Positions 30,027 through 41,495 of a stretch of DNA of 64,000 bases are shown one piece after another. Position numbers and translations under genes: made by a program. The notes below the pieces were generated by a model that saw only the letters and a program-made list of their open reading frames with translations, made no database searches and was not told where the DNA came from. Position 1 is the first letter of the stretch; every line of letters begins with the position of its first letter. This stretch comes from Neptunomonas sp. (GTDB lineage Bacteria; Pseudomonadota; Gammaproteobacteria; Pseudomonadales; Balneatricaceae): assembly GCF_016744175.1 (NCBI RefSeq), contig NZ_JADGEV010000015.1, positions 1-64,000 of the forward strand, written 5' to 3'.

Positions 30027-31484
30027 ATGCAACACACTCTTTATATAAATGGTCAATACCAAGATGCTACATCGGGTGAAAGCTTTGTGACACGCAACCC
30101 AGCGACAGGCGAAGTGTTAGCTGACGTTCAGCAAGCCTCTCTGGCTGATGTAGACAAGGCGGTTGAAGCGGCACAAGCAGGCTTTCTCGTTTGGTCTGCT
30201 ATGAGTGGTGCAGAACGAGGGCGCATTCTTATGCGTGCTGTGTCTATATTGCGAGAGCGTAATGATGAGCTTGCCATGTTAGAGGTGCTGGATACGGGTA
30301 AACCTCTGCAGGAAGCTAACTGTGTTGATATCGCATCAGGTGCTGATGTTATTGAATATTATGCAGGGCTTGCTGCCACTATCCATGGGCAGCAACAGGA
30401 CCTAGGCGGTAATAATTTTTATTATAGCCGACGTGAACCTTTAGGCGTTTGTGCGGGTATTGGTGCATGGAACTACCCTATCCAAATTGCTATGTGGAAG
30501 TCTGGTCCTGCACTCGCTGCGGGAAATTGCATGATATTTAAACCTTCTGAAGAAACGCCATTAAGCGCGTTAAAGTTAGCAGAAATCTTTACCGAAGCGG
30601 GCTTGCCTGATGGTGTTTTTAATGTTGTGCAAGGTGACTATCGCGTCGGGCAAGCCCTGTCGCGCCATCCTCAAATTGCCAAGGTTTCATTTACAGGCGA
30701 ATGCGGCACAGGTAAAAAAGTCATGGCCGATGCTGCAGGTTCGCTTAAAGAAGTGACCATGGAGCTGGGGGGGAAATCTCCTCTGTTAGTGTTTGCGGAT
30801 GCCGATCTTGATAACGCCGTTTCTGGTGCATTGCTAGCCAACTTCTATACACAAGGTGAAGTTTGCACCAATGGTACGCGTGTATTTGTTCATGACAGTA
30901 TTTATGACGAATTTGTTAGCAAAGTAGTTGAGCGTACTGAACGTATGATCATTGGGGATCCAACAGACTTGAACACACAAGTGGGTGCCTTAATCTCTGA
31001 AGAGCATATGTTTAAAGTATTAGGATTTATCGATGTTGCTAAAGAAGCAGGAGCAAGGTTAGCTTGTGGTGGAGAGCGTGTTATAGAGAACGGTTTGGAG
31101 AAAGGTTACTTTGTTAAACCCACCGTCTTTGCCGACTGCACGGATGATATGCCTAACGTTAAAGATGAAATATTTGGGCCGGTTATGTCTATTCTGCGCT
31201 TTAGCGATGAAGACGAAGTCGTTCGACGTGCTAATGACACTGAATATGGCTTAGCTGCCGGAGTATTCTCTACTAACTTTGCTCGGGCGCATCGTGTCAT
31301 TGCTCGTCTTCAAGCGGGTATCTGTTGGATTAATACGTGGGGCGCGTCGCCAGCAGAAATGCCAGTAGGCGGTTATAAACAGTCAGGTGTTGGTCGTGAA
31401 AATGGCATTGAAACGCTTAATCACTACACCCAAGTTAAAAGCGTTTTTGTTGAACTGGGCGATGTTGACTGCCCTTATCTTTAA
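30027..31484 (+). CDS. betB: Betaine-aldehyde dehydrogenase
   Basis: ALDH family: [85 protein letters not shown]; next to betA. Confidence 0.97.
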   Translation: MQHTLYINGQYQDATSGESFVTRNPATGEVLADVQQASLADVDKAVEAAQAGFLVWSAMSGAERGRILMRAVSILRERNDELAMLEVLDTGKPLQEANCVDIASGADVIEYYAGLAATIHGQQQDLGGNNFYYSRREPLGVCAGIGAWNYPIQIAMWKSGPALAAGNCMIFKPSEETPLSALKLAEIFTEAGLPDGVFNVVQGDYRVGQALSRHPQIAKVSFTGECGTGKKVMADAAGSLKEVTMELGGKSPLLVFADADLDNAVSGALLANFYTQGEVCTNGTRVFVHDSIYDEFVSKVVERTERMIIGDPTDLNTQVGALISEEHMFKVLGFIDVAKEAGARLACGGERVIENGLEKGYFVKPTVFADCTDDMPNVKDEIFGPVMSILRFSDEDEVVRRANDTEYGLAAGVFSTNFARAHRVIARLQAGICWINTWGASPAEMPVGGYKQSGVGRENGIETLNHYTQVKSVFVELGDVDCPYL

Positions 31485-31552
31485 GTTTTAAAAATAGTAC
31501 CACGCTAGTACAAACAAGTGCTTAAGCTGCGACCTGAGGGATGAAAATTAGT

Positions 31553-33250
31553 ATGACCACTGATACACGATATGACTACATCATTGTTGGCGCAGGCTCT
31601 GCTGGTTGCGTACTGGCCAATCGTCTGACTGAAGATGGTATGCACAGTGTGCTGCTGCTTGAGGCAGGAGGTTCGGATAAGAGTATCTTTATTCAGATGC
31701 CTACGGCGCTGTCGTATCCAATGAATACTCCAAAGTATGCATGGCAATTTCATACCGAAGGAGAGCCTTATTTGGATGGTCGCTCTATGCATTGCCCTCG
31801 CGGAAAGGTGCTGGGTGGTGGCTCTTCGATAAATGGCATGGTGTATGTCCGTGGACATGCTTGTGACTTTGATGAATGGAGCGAAAAGGGCGCCGCTGGA
31901 TGGGGATATCAGCAGTGCTTGCCTTATTTCAAAAAAGCAGAAACGTGGGTTAACGGCAGTGATGATTATCGTGGTGGTAATGGTCCTTTGTTTACCTGTA
32001 ACGGTAACGACATGAAGTTAAACCCACTTTATCAGGCATTTATTGATGCAGGTGAAGATGCAGGTTACCCGACGACCGATGATTATAACGGTTACCGCCA
32101 AGAAGGCTTCGGTGCAATGCACATGACAGTGAGGGCAGGTGTACGGGCATCTACTTCTAATGCATATCTTCGTGAAGCGATGAAGCGCTCTAATTTAACA
32201 TTGATAACGGGCGTATTGACTCGAAAAGTCATCATGGATGGTAAGCGTGCCGTTGGTATTGAATACGAAAAAAGTGGCAGCACGGTTAATGCTACTGCAA
32301 ACAAGGAGGTGATTTTAGCAGCCGGGTCTATTGGTTCGCCGCATTTATTACAGCTATCAGGCGTTGGCCCTGCAAAAGTATTGGAAGAGGCTGGCGTTGA
32401 GCTTGTGCATGACTTGCCTGGTGTTGGTGAGAACCTTCAGGATCATTTGGAAGTTTACTTCCAGTACCACTGTAAGCAACCTATTACTTTAAACGGCAAA
32501 TTAGATTTAGTCAGTAAAGGCATGATAGGCACACGTTGGTTGTTGTTTAAAGATGGTTTAGGGGCGACTAATCATTTTGAATCTTGTGGCTTTATTCGGT
32601 CTCGTGAAGGCTTGAAATGGCCGAATATTCAGTATCATTTTTTGCCAGCGGCGATGCGCTATGATGGTGGGAAGGCTATTGATGGTCATGGATTCCAGGT
32701 TCACGTAGGGCCAAACAAACCGCAGAGCCGTGGTCGCGTATGGATTAAATCAGCTGATCCAAAAGCGAAGCCGAGTATTTTGTTTAATTACATCAGTACT
32801 GCTCAGGACAAACAAGATTGGCGTGACTGTATCCGTCTGACTCGCGAAGTTCTGAAGCAGCCTGCTTTGGACCCATTTCGTGGTGATGAAATTCAGCCGG
32901 GAGAACAGGTCACATCAGACAAAGCGGTTGATCGCTGGGTGCGTGAAAATGTTGAAAGTGCTTACCATCCTTCGTGTACCTGTAAAATAGGTGCTGATGA
33001 GGACCCAATGGCAGTGTTAGATACGCAGTGTCGAGTAAGAGGAGTCGAGTCGTTACGTGTTGTAGACTCTTCAATTTTTCCCACTATTCCAAACGGTAAC
33101 TTGAATGCTCCCACTATCATGGTGGCAGAAAAAGCAGCAGATATGATTTTGGGTAAACAAGCGTTACCTGATGCAGATGTTGATGTTTGGATTGATCCAA
33201 ACTGGCAGCAAAGCCAGCGTTTAGGTAGCCCTAAGCGTGAGGTGAAATAA
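31553..33250 (+). CDS. betA: Choline dehydrogenase
   Basis: GMC oxidoreductase: [60 protein letters not shown]. Confidence 0.96.
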   Translation: MTTDTRYDYIIVGAGSAGCVLANRLTEDGMHSVLLLEAGGSDKSIFIQMPTALSYPMNTPKYAWQFHTEGEPYLDGRSMHCPRGKVLGGGSSINGMVYVRGHACDFDEWSEKGAAGWGYQQCLPYFKKAETWVNGSDDYRGGNGPLFTCNGNDMKLNPLYQAFIDAGEDAGYPTTDDYNGYRQEGFGAMHMTVRAGVRASTSNAYLREAMKRSNLTLITGVLTRKVIMDGKRAVGIEYEKSGSTVNATANKEVILAAGSIGSPHLLQLSGVGPAKVLEEAGVELVHDLPGVGENLQDHLEVYFQYHCKQPITLNGKLDLVSKGMIGTRWLLFKDGLGATNHFESCGFIRSREGLKWPNIQYHFLPAAMRYDGGKAIDGHGFQVHVGPNKPQSRGRVWIKSADPKAKPSILFNYISTAQDKQDWRDCIRLTREVLKQPALDPFRGDEIQPGEQVTSDKAVDRWVRENVESAYHPSCTCKIGADEDPMAVLDTQCRVRGVESLRVVDSSIFPTIPNGNLNAPTIMVAEKAADMILGKQALPDADVDVWIDPNWQQSQRLGSPKREVK

Positions 33251-33388
33251 AATAAGTAGCTCTAGCATAGGCTTAGTAGCTCTTAAGTAATTGTTATAAA
33301 AGTGAAATTTATGTTGTGTATTGTTCAAAATGCACTCTTGAAAGCAGTAATCGTAAGAGAATTTAAAACTAAAATAAGGTAAATAATC

Positions 33389-34348
33389 ATGACAACTCGA
33401 AAGAATAGAATTGGCCGTAAACATAATTTAATGCGTGGCATAACTGTAGCGATGGGCTTGTCTGCATCGATGGTGTTTGCTGGCCAATGTGACACGGTGC
33501 GTTTCTCCGACGTGGGTTGGACTGATATTACGGCGACCACGGCAGTAACCAGTGAAGTAGTCGAAGCGCTGGGTTATAAATCAACGACTCAGCTGTTATC
33601 TGTGCCGGTGACTTATACCTCTCTCGCTAATGCAGATATCGACGTGTTTCTAGGTAACTGGATGCCTACAATGGAAGCGGATATCGCTAAGTATCGTGAA
33701 GCCGGTACTGTTGAAACCGTACGTGCCAATCTAGAAGGGGCTAAATACACATTAGCCGTTCCAAAGTATGTATTTGATGCAGGCGTAAAGAACTTTGCTG
33801 ATATCGCTAAATTCAAAGATAAATTCAAAGGCCGTCTTTACGGTATTGAGCCTGGCAATGATGGCAATCGTTTGATGCAGGATATGATTGACCAAAATGC
33901 TTTTGGTCTGAAGGGGTTTAAGCTGGTTGAGTCGAGTGAGGCCGGAATGATTTCACAGGTTTCACGTTTAGCTAAACGTGAGCAGTGGATTGCCTTTTTA
34001 GGTTGGGCACCTCATCCAATGAACGCCAACATCGAGATGGAGTATTTACAGGGCGGTGACGACTTCTTTGGCCCTAACTATGGTGGTGCGAGCGTTTATA
34101 CCAATGTTCGTAAAAATTATAGCCAAGACTGCCCGAATGTAGGACGTCTGTTACAGAACTTGTCCTTCACGCTGGAAATGGAAAACGAAGTGATGGGCGC
34201 CATTCTTGATGATGGCAAAAAACCTCAAACGGCAGCATTGGCTTGGTTAAAGTCTAACCCTGAAGCGCTAAGTAGCTGGTTAGAGGGTGTAACAACTAAA
34301 GATGGTGGCGATGCGCTGTCTGCTGTACGCAAGCACTTGGATCTCTGA
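33389..34348 (+). CDS. choX: Choline ABC transporter substrate-binding protein
   Basis: CDTVRFSDVGWTDITATTAVTSEVVEALGYKSTTQLLSVPVTYTSLANADIDVFLGNWMPTMEADI matches the ChoX/ProX-like family; followed by permease and ATPase. Confidence 0.94.
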   Translation: MTTRKNRIGRKHNLMRGITVAMGLSASMVFAGQCDTVRFSDVGWTDITATTAVTSEVVEALGYKSTTQLLSVPVTYTSLANADIDVFLGNWMPTMEADIAKYREAGTVETVRANLEGAKYTLAVPKYVFDAGVKNFADIAKFKDKFKGRLYGIEPGNDGNRLMQDMIDQNAFGLKGFKLVESSEAGMISQVSRLAKREQWIAFLGWAPHPMNANIEMEYLQGGDDFFGPNYGGASVYTNVRKNYSQDCPNVGRLLQNLSFTLEMENEVMGAILDDGKKPQTAALAWLKSNPEALSSWLEGVTTKDGGDALSAVRKHLDL

Positions 34349-34470
34349 TCCAATATCAATCTGCTGCCGAGTGCTGAAGGCATAGGCAGCAGATCCCTTC
34401 TGTATTTTTGGAGTACCGCTTCGCCCAATTTTGTGGTGATGAATTCGTTTATATATAAAAAGGCAAACAC

Positions 34471-35316
34471 ATGAATTGGATTACTGAGAACAAGATTCCA
34501 CTTGGTAGCTGGATGGAAGCGTTTGTAGACTGGCTGACGTTTAATGCAGCGGGTTTTTTTGATGCCGTTTCAATTTCGCTGGAATGGATGATTGTCTCAA
34601 TGGTAGAGATATTCCAGTGGTTTCCACCATCAGTTCCTATGGCTCTCACCGCAGTTGTCGCTTGGTGGCTGCATCGTAGTATTCCTTTAGTGATTTTTGT
34701 TGTTGTCGCTTTAATGCTAATCCTTAACCTTGGTTATTGGCAGGAGATGCTGGAAACTTTTGTATTGGTATTAGCGGCTACAACATTGTCGGTTGCAATG
34801 GGCATTCCTATGGGTATTTTAGCGGCCCATAAACCTTGGGTTTATACCATATTACGGCCAATTCTCGATCTTATGCAGACGATACCTACCTTTGTTTATC
34901 TTATACCGACACTTGTTTTGTTCGGCTTAGGTGTTGTTCCAGGACTAATATCCACAATCATATTTGCAGTAGCTGCACCCATTCGTTTGACCTATCTTGG
35001 AATAAGTCGAGTGCCAGAAGATTTGCTTGAGGCCGGTAAAGCATTTGGGGCTACGCCATTCAAACTACTTTATAAAGTTGAGTTGCCTGCGGCGATGCCA
35101 AACATCATGGCGGGTGTAACTCAGTGCATCATGTTATCTCTATCGATGGTGGTTATTGCTGCGCTTGTTGGCGCTGATGGATTAGGAAAGCCAGTAATAC
35201 GAGCTCTGAATACAGTTAATATTTCTCAAGGATTCGAGGCTGGCTTAGCGATAGTGCTTGTAGCAATTATTTTGGATCGAATCTGTAAAGCGCCTGGCGC
35301 AAAAGAGGAAGGTTAA
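34471..35316 (+). CDS. choW: Choline ABC transporter permease
   Basis: ProW-like permease: MGIPMGILAAHKPWVYTILRPILDLMQTIPTFVYLIPTLVLFGLGVVPGLISTIIFAVAAPIRLTYLGI. Confidence 0.94.
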   Translation: MNWITENKIPLGSWMEAFVDWLTFNAAGFFDAVSISLEWMIVSMVEIFQWFPPSVPMALTAVVAWWLHRSIPLVIFVVVALMLILNLGYWQEMLETFVLVLAATTLSVAMGIPMGILAAHKPWVYTILRPILDLMQTIPTFVYLIPTLVLFGLGVVPGLISTIIFAVAAPIRLTYLGISRVPEDLLEAGKAFGATPFKLLYKVELPAAMPNIMAGVTQCIMLSLSMVVIAALVGADGLGKPVIRALNTVNISQGFEAGLAIVLVAIILDRICKAPGAKEEG

Positions 35317-35318
35317 TC

Positions 35319-36512
35319 ATGGCGGCAATTAGTATTAGAAATGTAGATGTCGTGTTTGGTGACCGTGTAAAGAAAAGTCTAGCATTGCTTGATAAGGGGA
35401 GTACCCGACAAGAAATAATAGATGCCACGGGCGATGTGGTGGGCGTTGATAATGCTTGTATCGAAGTGCAAGAAGGCGAAATTTGCGTTCTAATGGGCTT
35501 ATCAGGTTCAGGTAAATCAAGCTTGTTACGCGCGGTTAATGGTCTGAATTCCATAAGCCGAGGTGAGCTGCTGGTTCAAGATGGCGATCAGATGGTGGAC
35601 ATTGCCACATGTGATGCCAATAAATTGCGACATATGCGTACGAACAAAATATCTATGGTATTTCAGAAATTTGCCTTAATGCCCTGGATGAGCGTAGTTG
35701 ACAATGTTGCTTTCGGACTAGACATGCAAGGTATGTCTAAGCCAGAGCGTCGCGCGAAAGCGATGGAAAAGCTGGAAATGGTTGGTTTATCAGAATGGAA
35801 AGATAAGTTTCCGCATGAATTATCGGGTGGTATGCAACAACGTGTGGGCCTTGCGCGAGCGTTTGCTATGGACAGTGACATATTGCTGATGGATGAGCCT
35901 TTTTCTGCGCTTGATCCTTTAATTCGTAGCCAACTGCAAGATGAATTAATTGAACTGCAGCAGCGCTTGAATAAAACTATTTTGTTTGTCAGCCATGATT
36001 TGGATGAGGCGTTAAAAATTGGCACTCATATCGCCATTATGGAGTCGGCTAAAATTATTCAGCATGGAAAACCAGAAGAGATAGTTCTTAATCCAAAAAC
36101 ACCTTACGTGGCTGATTTTGTTGCACATACTAATCCGTTGAATGTGCTATGTGGTCGCTCTTTGATGTCGGATACCAGTGATTTGGAGGTGTTGGGTGAT
36201 CAGTTGGTATTGAATCAACACGATAACACGCTTATTGGTCTTGATAGCCAAGGAGCTGTGGCTAGCGCCTCTCGCCAAGGGCAGCCTTTGTCGCTTTATC
36301 ACTGGAATGAAGGAGAGGATATTGAGCAGCTAACAGAGGCGTTGTTAGTGATAGCTTCGCCGGATGTTTCGATGCGTTCAGCAATTGGCGTTCGATATAA
36401 AACAGGCTTACCGGTGCTGCTGGAAGAAAATGGGCGGTTGGTTGGTATGTTATCAGACAAAGATTTTTATCATGCTTTACTAGGCAAGCACTTTACAGTT
36501 GATCCTGACTAA
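35319..36512 (+). CDS. choV: Choline ABC transporter ATP-binding protein
   Basis: Walker A GLSGSGKSSLLRAVNGL, signature LSGGMQQRVGLARAFA, Walker B ILLMDEPFSALDPL; C-terminal CBS-like region. Confidence 0.95.
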   Translation: MAAISIRNVDVVFGDRVKKSLALLDKGSTRQEIIDATGDVVGVDNACIEVQEGEICVLMGLSGSGKSSLLRAVNGLNSISRGELLVQDGDQMVDIATCDANKLRHMRTNKISMVFQKFALMPWMSVVDNVAFGLDMQGMSKPERRAKAMEKLEMVGLSEWKDKFPHELSGGMQQRVGLARAFAMDSDILLMDEPFSALDPLIRSQLQDELIELQQRLNKTILFVSHDLDEALKIGTHIAIMESAKIIQHGKPEEIVLNPKTPYVADFVAHTNPLNVLCGRSLMSDTSDLEVLGDQLVLNQHDNTLIGLDSQGAVASASRQGQPLSLYHWNEGEDIEQLTEALLVIASPDVSMRSAIGVRYKTGLPVLLEENGRLVGMLSDKDFYHALLGKHFTVDPD

Positions 36513-36566
36513 GCACTGAAGTGATTAAGCGTTTTTTGTAATAAAAATAATAACTCGGAGAACAAT

Positions 36567-38156
36567 ATGATCCTACGAAAAGTAGCGATGCTCATAGGTG
36601 TCGTTGCCTTGTCTGTGACAAGTGCTTATGCCGGCGGAATTAAAAACATTATCGTTGTTATTGGCGATGGCATGGGGCCGCAACAAATTGGCTTATTGAA
36701 TAGCTATGTAAAACACGCTCCTAATTCAATTTACAAAGATAAAAACCGGCGCAGTGCCTGGGAGTCTTTATCTAAAGATGGAGTGTTAGGTCTTGCTTAC
36801 ACGGATGCTGCGAATGTACTCGTAACTGATTCTGCGGCTTCAGCAACACAGTTTGCTAGTGGGAAAATGTCTGGTTCGGAAATGATTGGCGCTGATGTGG
36901 ATGGCCACAGGACAGAAACAGTGCTTGAAATAGCGGCGAAGATGGGTAAATCAACGGGCTTGATCACTGACACCCGTGTGACTCATGCAACACCTGCAGG
37001 TTTTGCCGCTCATCAGACTCATCGATCTAAAGAAAATGAGATTGCTTTAGACATGCTTAGCAACAAGGTGGATGTGCTATTGGGTGGTGGATTGCGTCAT
37101 TGGATACCGAAAGGCGCGAATGATAAAAGCAGTAACATACATGCCCAACTGACAGATATGACTGACGGTGTTGTACGCATAAAGTCCAAGCGTAAGGATG
37201 AGCGAAATTTACTGGATGAGGCCCAGGCGAAAGGTTACCAGTTGGCGTTTACTAAAGAGCAATTAAATGCATCTGCTGGAGATAAGCTTCTGGGTTTGTT
37301 CTCATATTCGCAAACGCTGAATGGCATAGAAGAATCAATGACTAGCAAAAACGTAGACCGAACCGTTCCTACTCTGCGCGAAATGACAGAAAAAGCGGTG
37401 TCGATTTTAGAGCGTAATGACGAAGGTTTTTTTATGATGGTGGAGTCCGGGTTAATCGACTGGGCGGCGCATGATAATGACACTGGCTATATGTTGCATG
37501 AAATGCTGAAAATGGATGGCGTTGTAGAGTATCTTTATGACTGGGCAAAAGACCGCGATGATACCTTGATTATTGTGACGGCTGACCATGAAACGGGTGG
37601 TTTTGGTTTTAGCTATTCGCGTAGTAATTTGCCTGAAGGTAGAGATCTTCCTGGTGAGGTATTTGAAGGCAGTACATTTAAGCCTAATTATAACTTTGGT
37701 AGTTATGAAACCTTGGATAAAATCTATCAGCAGACGGCATCTTATGCCGATATCTTTAGCTTGTTTGATGCTTTACCAGTGGTAGAGCAAACACCAGCAG
37801 CACTGGCCATACTTGTTAACAGCCATACGCGTTTTGCCATCACTGAGGCTGAGGCGGCTAGAGTACTTGAAACAGAAGACAACGAATATTTCGTAGAAGG
37901 GCATGGCTACCTGAGTGCTAAAACTTTTCCGAAAGTGAATGAGTTTAAAGAGTTCTTCGTTTACGGAAATGAGGTACGCCATAATTTGTTGGCCAGTGTT
38001 GTTGGGAAGCAGCAAAATACTGTCTGGGCTACGGGCACTCATACAAACACCCCCGTTCCAATTGTTGCTTGGGGGCCTGAATCAGTCACAAGCCAATTTA
38101 ATGGGTTAATACACACCACTGATTGGGCAAAATTCGCTATCCAAGCAATGCAGTAG
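36567..38156 (+). CDS. Alkaline phosphatase (PhoA superfamily), secreted
   Basis: Signal peptide; NIIVVIGDGMGPQQIG; nucleophile region VTDSAASATQFASGK; metal-binding TADHETGGFGF; VWATGTHTNTPVPIVAWGPE. Confidence 0.93.
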   Translation: MILRKVAMLIGVVALSVTSAYAGGIKNIIVVIGDGMGPQQIGLLNSYVKHAPNSIYKDKNRRSAWESLSKDGVLGLAYTDAANVLVTDSAASATQFASGKMSGSEMIGADVDGHRTETVLEIAAKMGKSTGLITDTRVTHATPAGFAAHQTHRSKENEIALDMLSNKVDVLLGGGLRHWIPKGANDKSSNIHAQLTDMTDGVVRIKSKRKDERNLLDEAQAKGYQLAFTKEQLNASAGDKLLGLFSYSQTLNGIEESMTSKNVDRTVPTLREMTEKAVSILERNDEGFFMMVESGLIDWAAHDNDTGYMLHEMLKMDGVVEYLYDWAKDRDDTLIIVTADHETGGFGFSYSRSNLPEGRDLPGEVFEGSTFKPNYNFGSYETLDKIYQQTASYADIFSLFDALPVVEQTPAALAILVNSHTRFAITEAEAARVLETEDNEYFVEGHGYLSAKTFPKVNEFKEFFVYGNEVRHNLLASVVGKQQNTVWATGTHTNTPVPIVAWGPESVTSQFNGLIHTTDWAKFAIQAMQ

Positions 38157-38176
38157 TGAGTACAAAAGCACCGCAC

Positions 38177-38199
38177 AGTCTGGCGCTCCACGCCAGACT
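38177..38199. repeat. Perfect inverted repeat / hairpin after the phosphatase gene
   Basis: AGTCTGGCG-CTCCA-CGCCAGACT (9-bp arms); no T-run. Confidence 0.6.
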
Positions 38200-38347
38200 C
38201 TAGTCTCTCAACGCTGTCTAACTATATTGAATGGGCAATGCCTAGGCATTTGTTTGCCTGACGTTTGGCCATGTTTTGAATAAATACAACCAGATTCTAT
38301 GTACTGATAAGTAAAAAACAAAATAATAACAAGGAGTAAATTTTCAC

Positions 38348-39481
38348 ATGACTAGTATTCTTACCGTCGCTATTTTAGTGGCTCTGGTCACATCGGCACT
38401 TATCATCATTCGAGCAGGTAATATACGCTGCACGGGTACAGTGCCGAGTTCGTTGTTCGCCTTCATGGCAATCTTATTCACCTCTGGCCTAGATGTGGGG
38501 TTGATTATGTTCCCACTGACAGAGTTTCCAACGTATGCGGCTGAAGAGGCGTATCAATTTACTAATCCGCTAGCAATAGAGTTTGGTTTTTGGGGTTTTC
38601 TGGTATGGGGTTTTTACTTCCTGACAACCTTTTACTTTTGCGTAATCGAGCCCAAAGTAAAGTTGTTTGAGATCCCTCTCGTTAAGCTGATCAATAATGT
38701 GGTCATTATCAGCACATGTGCTTTCACTGGGTTCTTATTCTTGGATTACCTGCCTAGCTATGTTGAAGGCATTTCTGATCCGGTACGCTATGGGTTAGTT
38801 GCACTCGTGGTTGCGTTGGCTGTTTTTTCCAGTACTGATATTAGCTATATCAAGGTGTTAAGCGTCGCATCAACATGGCTGTTTTTTGCCTTGATAGCCG
38901 CAGTTATGTTGGGGGCTCCAGGTTTGGGGGTTACTGAGCTGTTTACTACGATGGGAAGCATTGGTGGTTACTTTACAAATTTGGATAAATTTACCCATCC
39001 TATTTCTGATTATCATCAGTTCTATTTGTTTTGGTGGTTTAGCTGGAGCATCATGATTGGCCAGTTTGTCGCACGCTTTGTTGGTGGCTTAAAAACCTGG
39101 CATTTATGTGTAGCATTGTTGGTGATTCCATCCATACCGTTGGCAATTTGGTTTTCGGTTCTTTACTACTACTATGCTAACGCCATTGAGATTTCCTCCT
39201 TGTTGACACTGGCAATGGTATTTGTAGGGATCGTGTTTGTTATTAACTCATTAGATTCTTTGATCCGTCTATATACATCCAATATGAATATAAGCGTTGA
39301 GCGCTTTGGTAAAATTGGCTACATGCTCGGTAATTTTGTGGTTATGTATGGTCTTATCTTGGCTTATCAATTTACACCTTTCGATATTGAGTGGGTGGGT
39401 TTACTAGTGATAGCTCTTTACGCTTCTGTATATGGTTTGCTGTTACGTCAGCGCGGCTCATTGATATTACAACCTCTTTGA
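38348..39481 (+). CDS. Short, divergent BCCT-like transporter (probable choline/betaine carrier)
   Basis: About 11 predicted TM helices; BCCT-like FYLFWWFSWSIMIGQFVARFVGG and TSGLDVGLIMFPLTEFPTY; only 377 aa. Confidence 0.7.
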   Translation: MTSILTVAILVALVTSALIIIRAGNIRCTGTVPSSLFAFMAILFTSGLDVGLIMFPLTEFPTYAAEEAYQFTNPLAIEFGFWGFLVWGFYFLTTFYFCVIEPKVKLFEIPLVKLINNVVIISTCAFTGFLFLDYLPSYVEGISDPVRYGLVALVVALAVFSSTDISYIKVLSVASTWLFFALIAAVMLGAPGLGVTELFTTMGSIGGYFTNLDKFTHPISDYHQFYLFWWFSWSIMIGQFVARFVGGLKTWHLCVALLVIPSIPLAIWFSVLYYYYANAIEISSLLTLAMVFVGIVFVINSLDSLIRLYTSNMNISVERFGKIGYMLGNFVVMYGLILAYQFTPFDIEWVGLLVIALYASVYGLLLRQRGSLILQPL

Positions 39482-39736
39482 TTTAACCCTCAGCCGTTGT
39501 TTTTGTCCTTGCCTGAATTACCAGGTAGGGATAACTACACCCAAAAGCCCCCTAGTATTAATAACAAATAGGTAATAAATGATGACTAAAAAATAACACC
39601 AGATCGAGGTTCTGGTTTGATGAATCTTATGGGAGTGGTTCCGCTGATGGTCGGATTGTGTTGAGCACTGACCGTACTTTTATAAAAGCAAAGAAGCTGA
39701 GCAGAGCTGGGAGTAACGTAACACCACGCTCTTATT

Positions 39737-40354
39737 CTATGTGTTGTTAGACCGGTGCATAGTAATAATGTTAGCGGGAAGTTGTTGCTCTAAATAGTCG
39801 ATAATCAGGCGTTGTGCGAGGTCGCTATCAATGCCTGTGGGTGTTAATGCACCTCGTAGCCAGATACCATCGATAAGCGCGGCGATACTCTGAGCTACAA
39901 TTAAGGCTCTATCGGCGGGTAAGACCTGCTTTAATTCGAGGACTAAGTGTGACAATAGCCTTTTTTCATTGACGCGTTGTAAGCGGTACAGCGCTGGATC
40001 GTGCATCGCTAAAGACCAGAACGCCAGCCAAGTCTTAACAACTTTAGGCTCTAGCTGTATTGGATCAAAGTTGCCGCCGACAATTGCTTTAATACGACCT
40101 ACAACATCATCTTTTGAGGTCTCTTGTAAACGGATTTTAACACCGTGAGAAAGCTGCTGTAATACCGAGCGCATTGTCGCTTCGAGTAAGCCGTTTTTGC
40201 CGCCAAAGTAATGATTAATAATAGCAGGAGACACTCCTGCGTAACTGCTAATCATCGCGACACTGGCTTTATGTAACCCAACAGAGTTGATTGCCTCCAT
40301 AGTGGCATTAATCAGTTGTGGTTTTCTTATTTCAGGCATTCCAACTTTAGGCAT
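39737..40354 (-). CDS. betI: TetR family choline-responsive repressor
   Basis: [62 protein letters not shown], highly BetI-like; at the end of the bet cluster. Confidence 0.95.
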   Translation of the reverse strand: MPKVGMPEIRKPQLINATMEAINSVGLHKASVAMISSYAGVSPAIINHYFGGKNGLLEATMRSVLQQLSHGVKIRLQETSKDDVVGRIKAIVGGNFDPIQLEPKVVKTWLAFWSLAMHDPALYRLQRVNEKRLLSHLVLELKQVLPADRALIVAQSIAALIDGIWLRGALTPTGIDSDLAQRLIIDYLEQQLPANIITMHRSNNT

Positions 40355-40519
40355 TAGTATCTTTCTCACTTGATCTTGAAATGGAATTTGCCTTTCGCTT
40401 CATGAACTGTCAAGACAGAATGTCTGTGACAGGCATGATTAGAGTAGAATAAGGCATGTTTGCAGGTGAAAACACTCAGGGTACGAAATTATTAATACCG
40501 GGATAAAGGTTTTTAAATA

Positions 40520-41323
40520 ATGAGAATAGAAGATGTAGTGGTACTTGCGCGTGAAGCAGGTCATCTTATTATGGATATTTATCAAAAAGATTTTTCTATT
40601 TACGAAAAATCTGATCATAGCCCTCTGACTGAAGCAGACTTGGCAGCACATAACTACTTGATCAATGCTTTGCATGAGTTAACGCCAGATATACCTGCTT
40701 TATCTGAGGAGTCTGACGATAGTGTTAAAAAAGATAGAATCAACTGGAAAACTGCTTATTGGTTAATTGATCCACTGGATGGTACTAAGGAGTTTATTAA
40801 AAAAAATGGCGAGTTTACTGTCAATGTAGCTTTGATCGAAAACGGCATTCCTATTGCCGGCGTTATTTTTGCGCCTGCATTAGATACTATGTATTGGGGG
40901 CAGTTGGGGCAAGGAGCGTTTAAGCAAGTGGGCTTAGGGCCTATTGAATCCATATCGGTAGCGCCGGTTCCCGAAAGGCCGACAGGTTGGCGGGTTTTAG
41001 GTAGTCGTTCGCATAAGTCACCAAGGCTGCAGTTATTTATGAGCTCATTACCTGAGGCAGAAATTCTTGAAATAGGCAGCTCATTAAAACTATGTTTGAT
41101 GGCGGAAGGTAAAGCCGATTTATATCCTAGGCTTAGCCCTACATGTGAATGGGATATCGCCGCAGGCCATGCTATTGTAATCGCTGCAGGTGGGCAGGTA
41201 TTAGCATTAAGCTCGTTATCTCCTCTGGTGTATAACTCAAATCCGGACTCTTTATTAAATCCTTTCTTTGTTGTGTGTACGAAACCATCAGTATTTTGGG
41301 AAAATAATAGGGTAGGTGAGTAA
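40520..41323 (+). CDS. cysQ: 3'(2'),5'-bisphosphate nucleotidase
   Basis: IMPase family: DHSPLTEADLAAHNYL, PALSEESDD, WLIDPLDGTKEFIKKNGEFTVNVALIENG, EWDIAAGHAIVIAAGG. Confidence 0.95.
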   Translation: MRIEDVVVLAREAGHLIMDIYQKDFSIYEKSDHSPLTEADLAAHNYLINALHELTPDIPALSEESDDSVKKDRINWKTAYWLIDPLDGTKEFIKKNGEFTVNVALIENGIPIAGVIFAPALDTMYWGQLGQGAFKQVGLGPIESISVAPVPERPTGWRVLGSRSHKSPRLQLFMSSLPEAEILEIGSSLKLCLMAEGKADLYPRLSPTCEWDIAAGHAIVIAAGGQVLALSSLSPLVYNSNPDSLLNPFFVVCTKPSVFWENNRVGE

Positions 41324-41495
41324 ATCATGCATCATTGTCAGTTGTGTTTCTTCATAATGTGTCCTTAACTGTTATTATTAATAATTACTTACCTTCTTTT
41401 TGCACTATGGGTTGTAGCCATGTAAATCGACTCCCTGTAGGATTAGCAAATAAGAATTTTCCCCGAGCATTCGACTGGAAATGGAATAAAGCGTA

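Noticed and set aside
40756-41328. 190-aa minus-strand ORF
   Set aside because: Antisense to cysQ, which has full family motifs.
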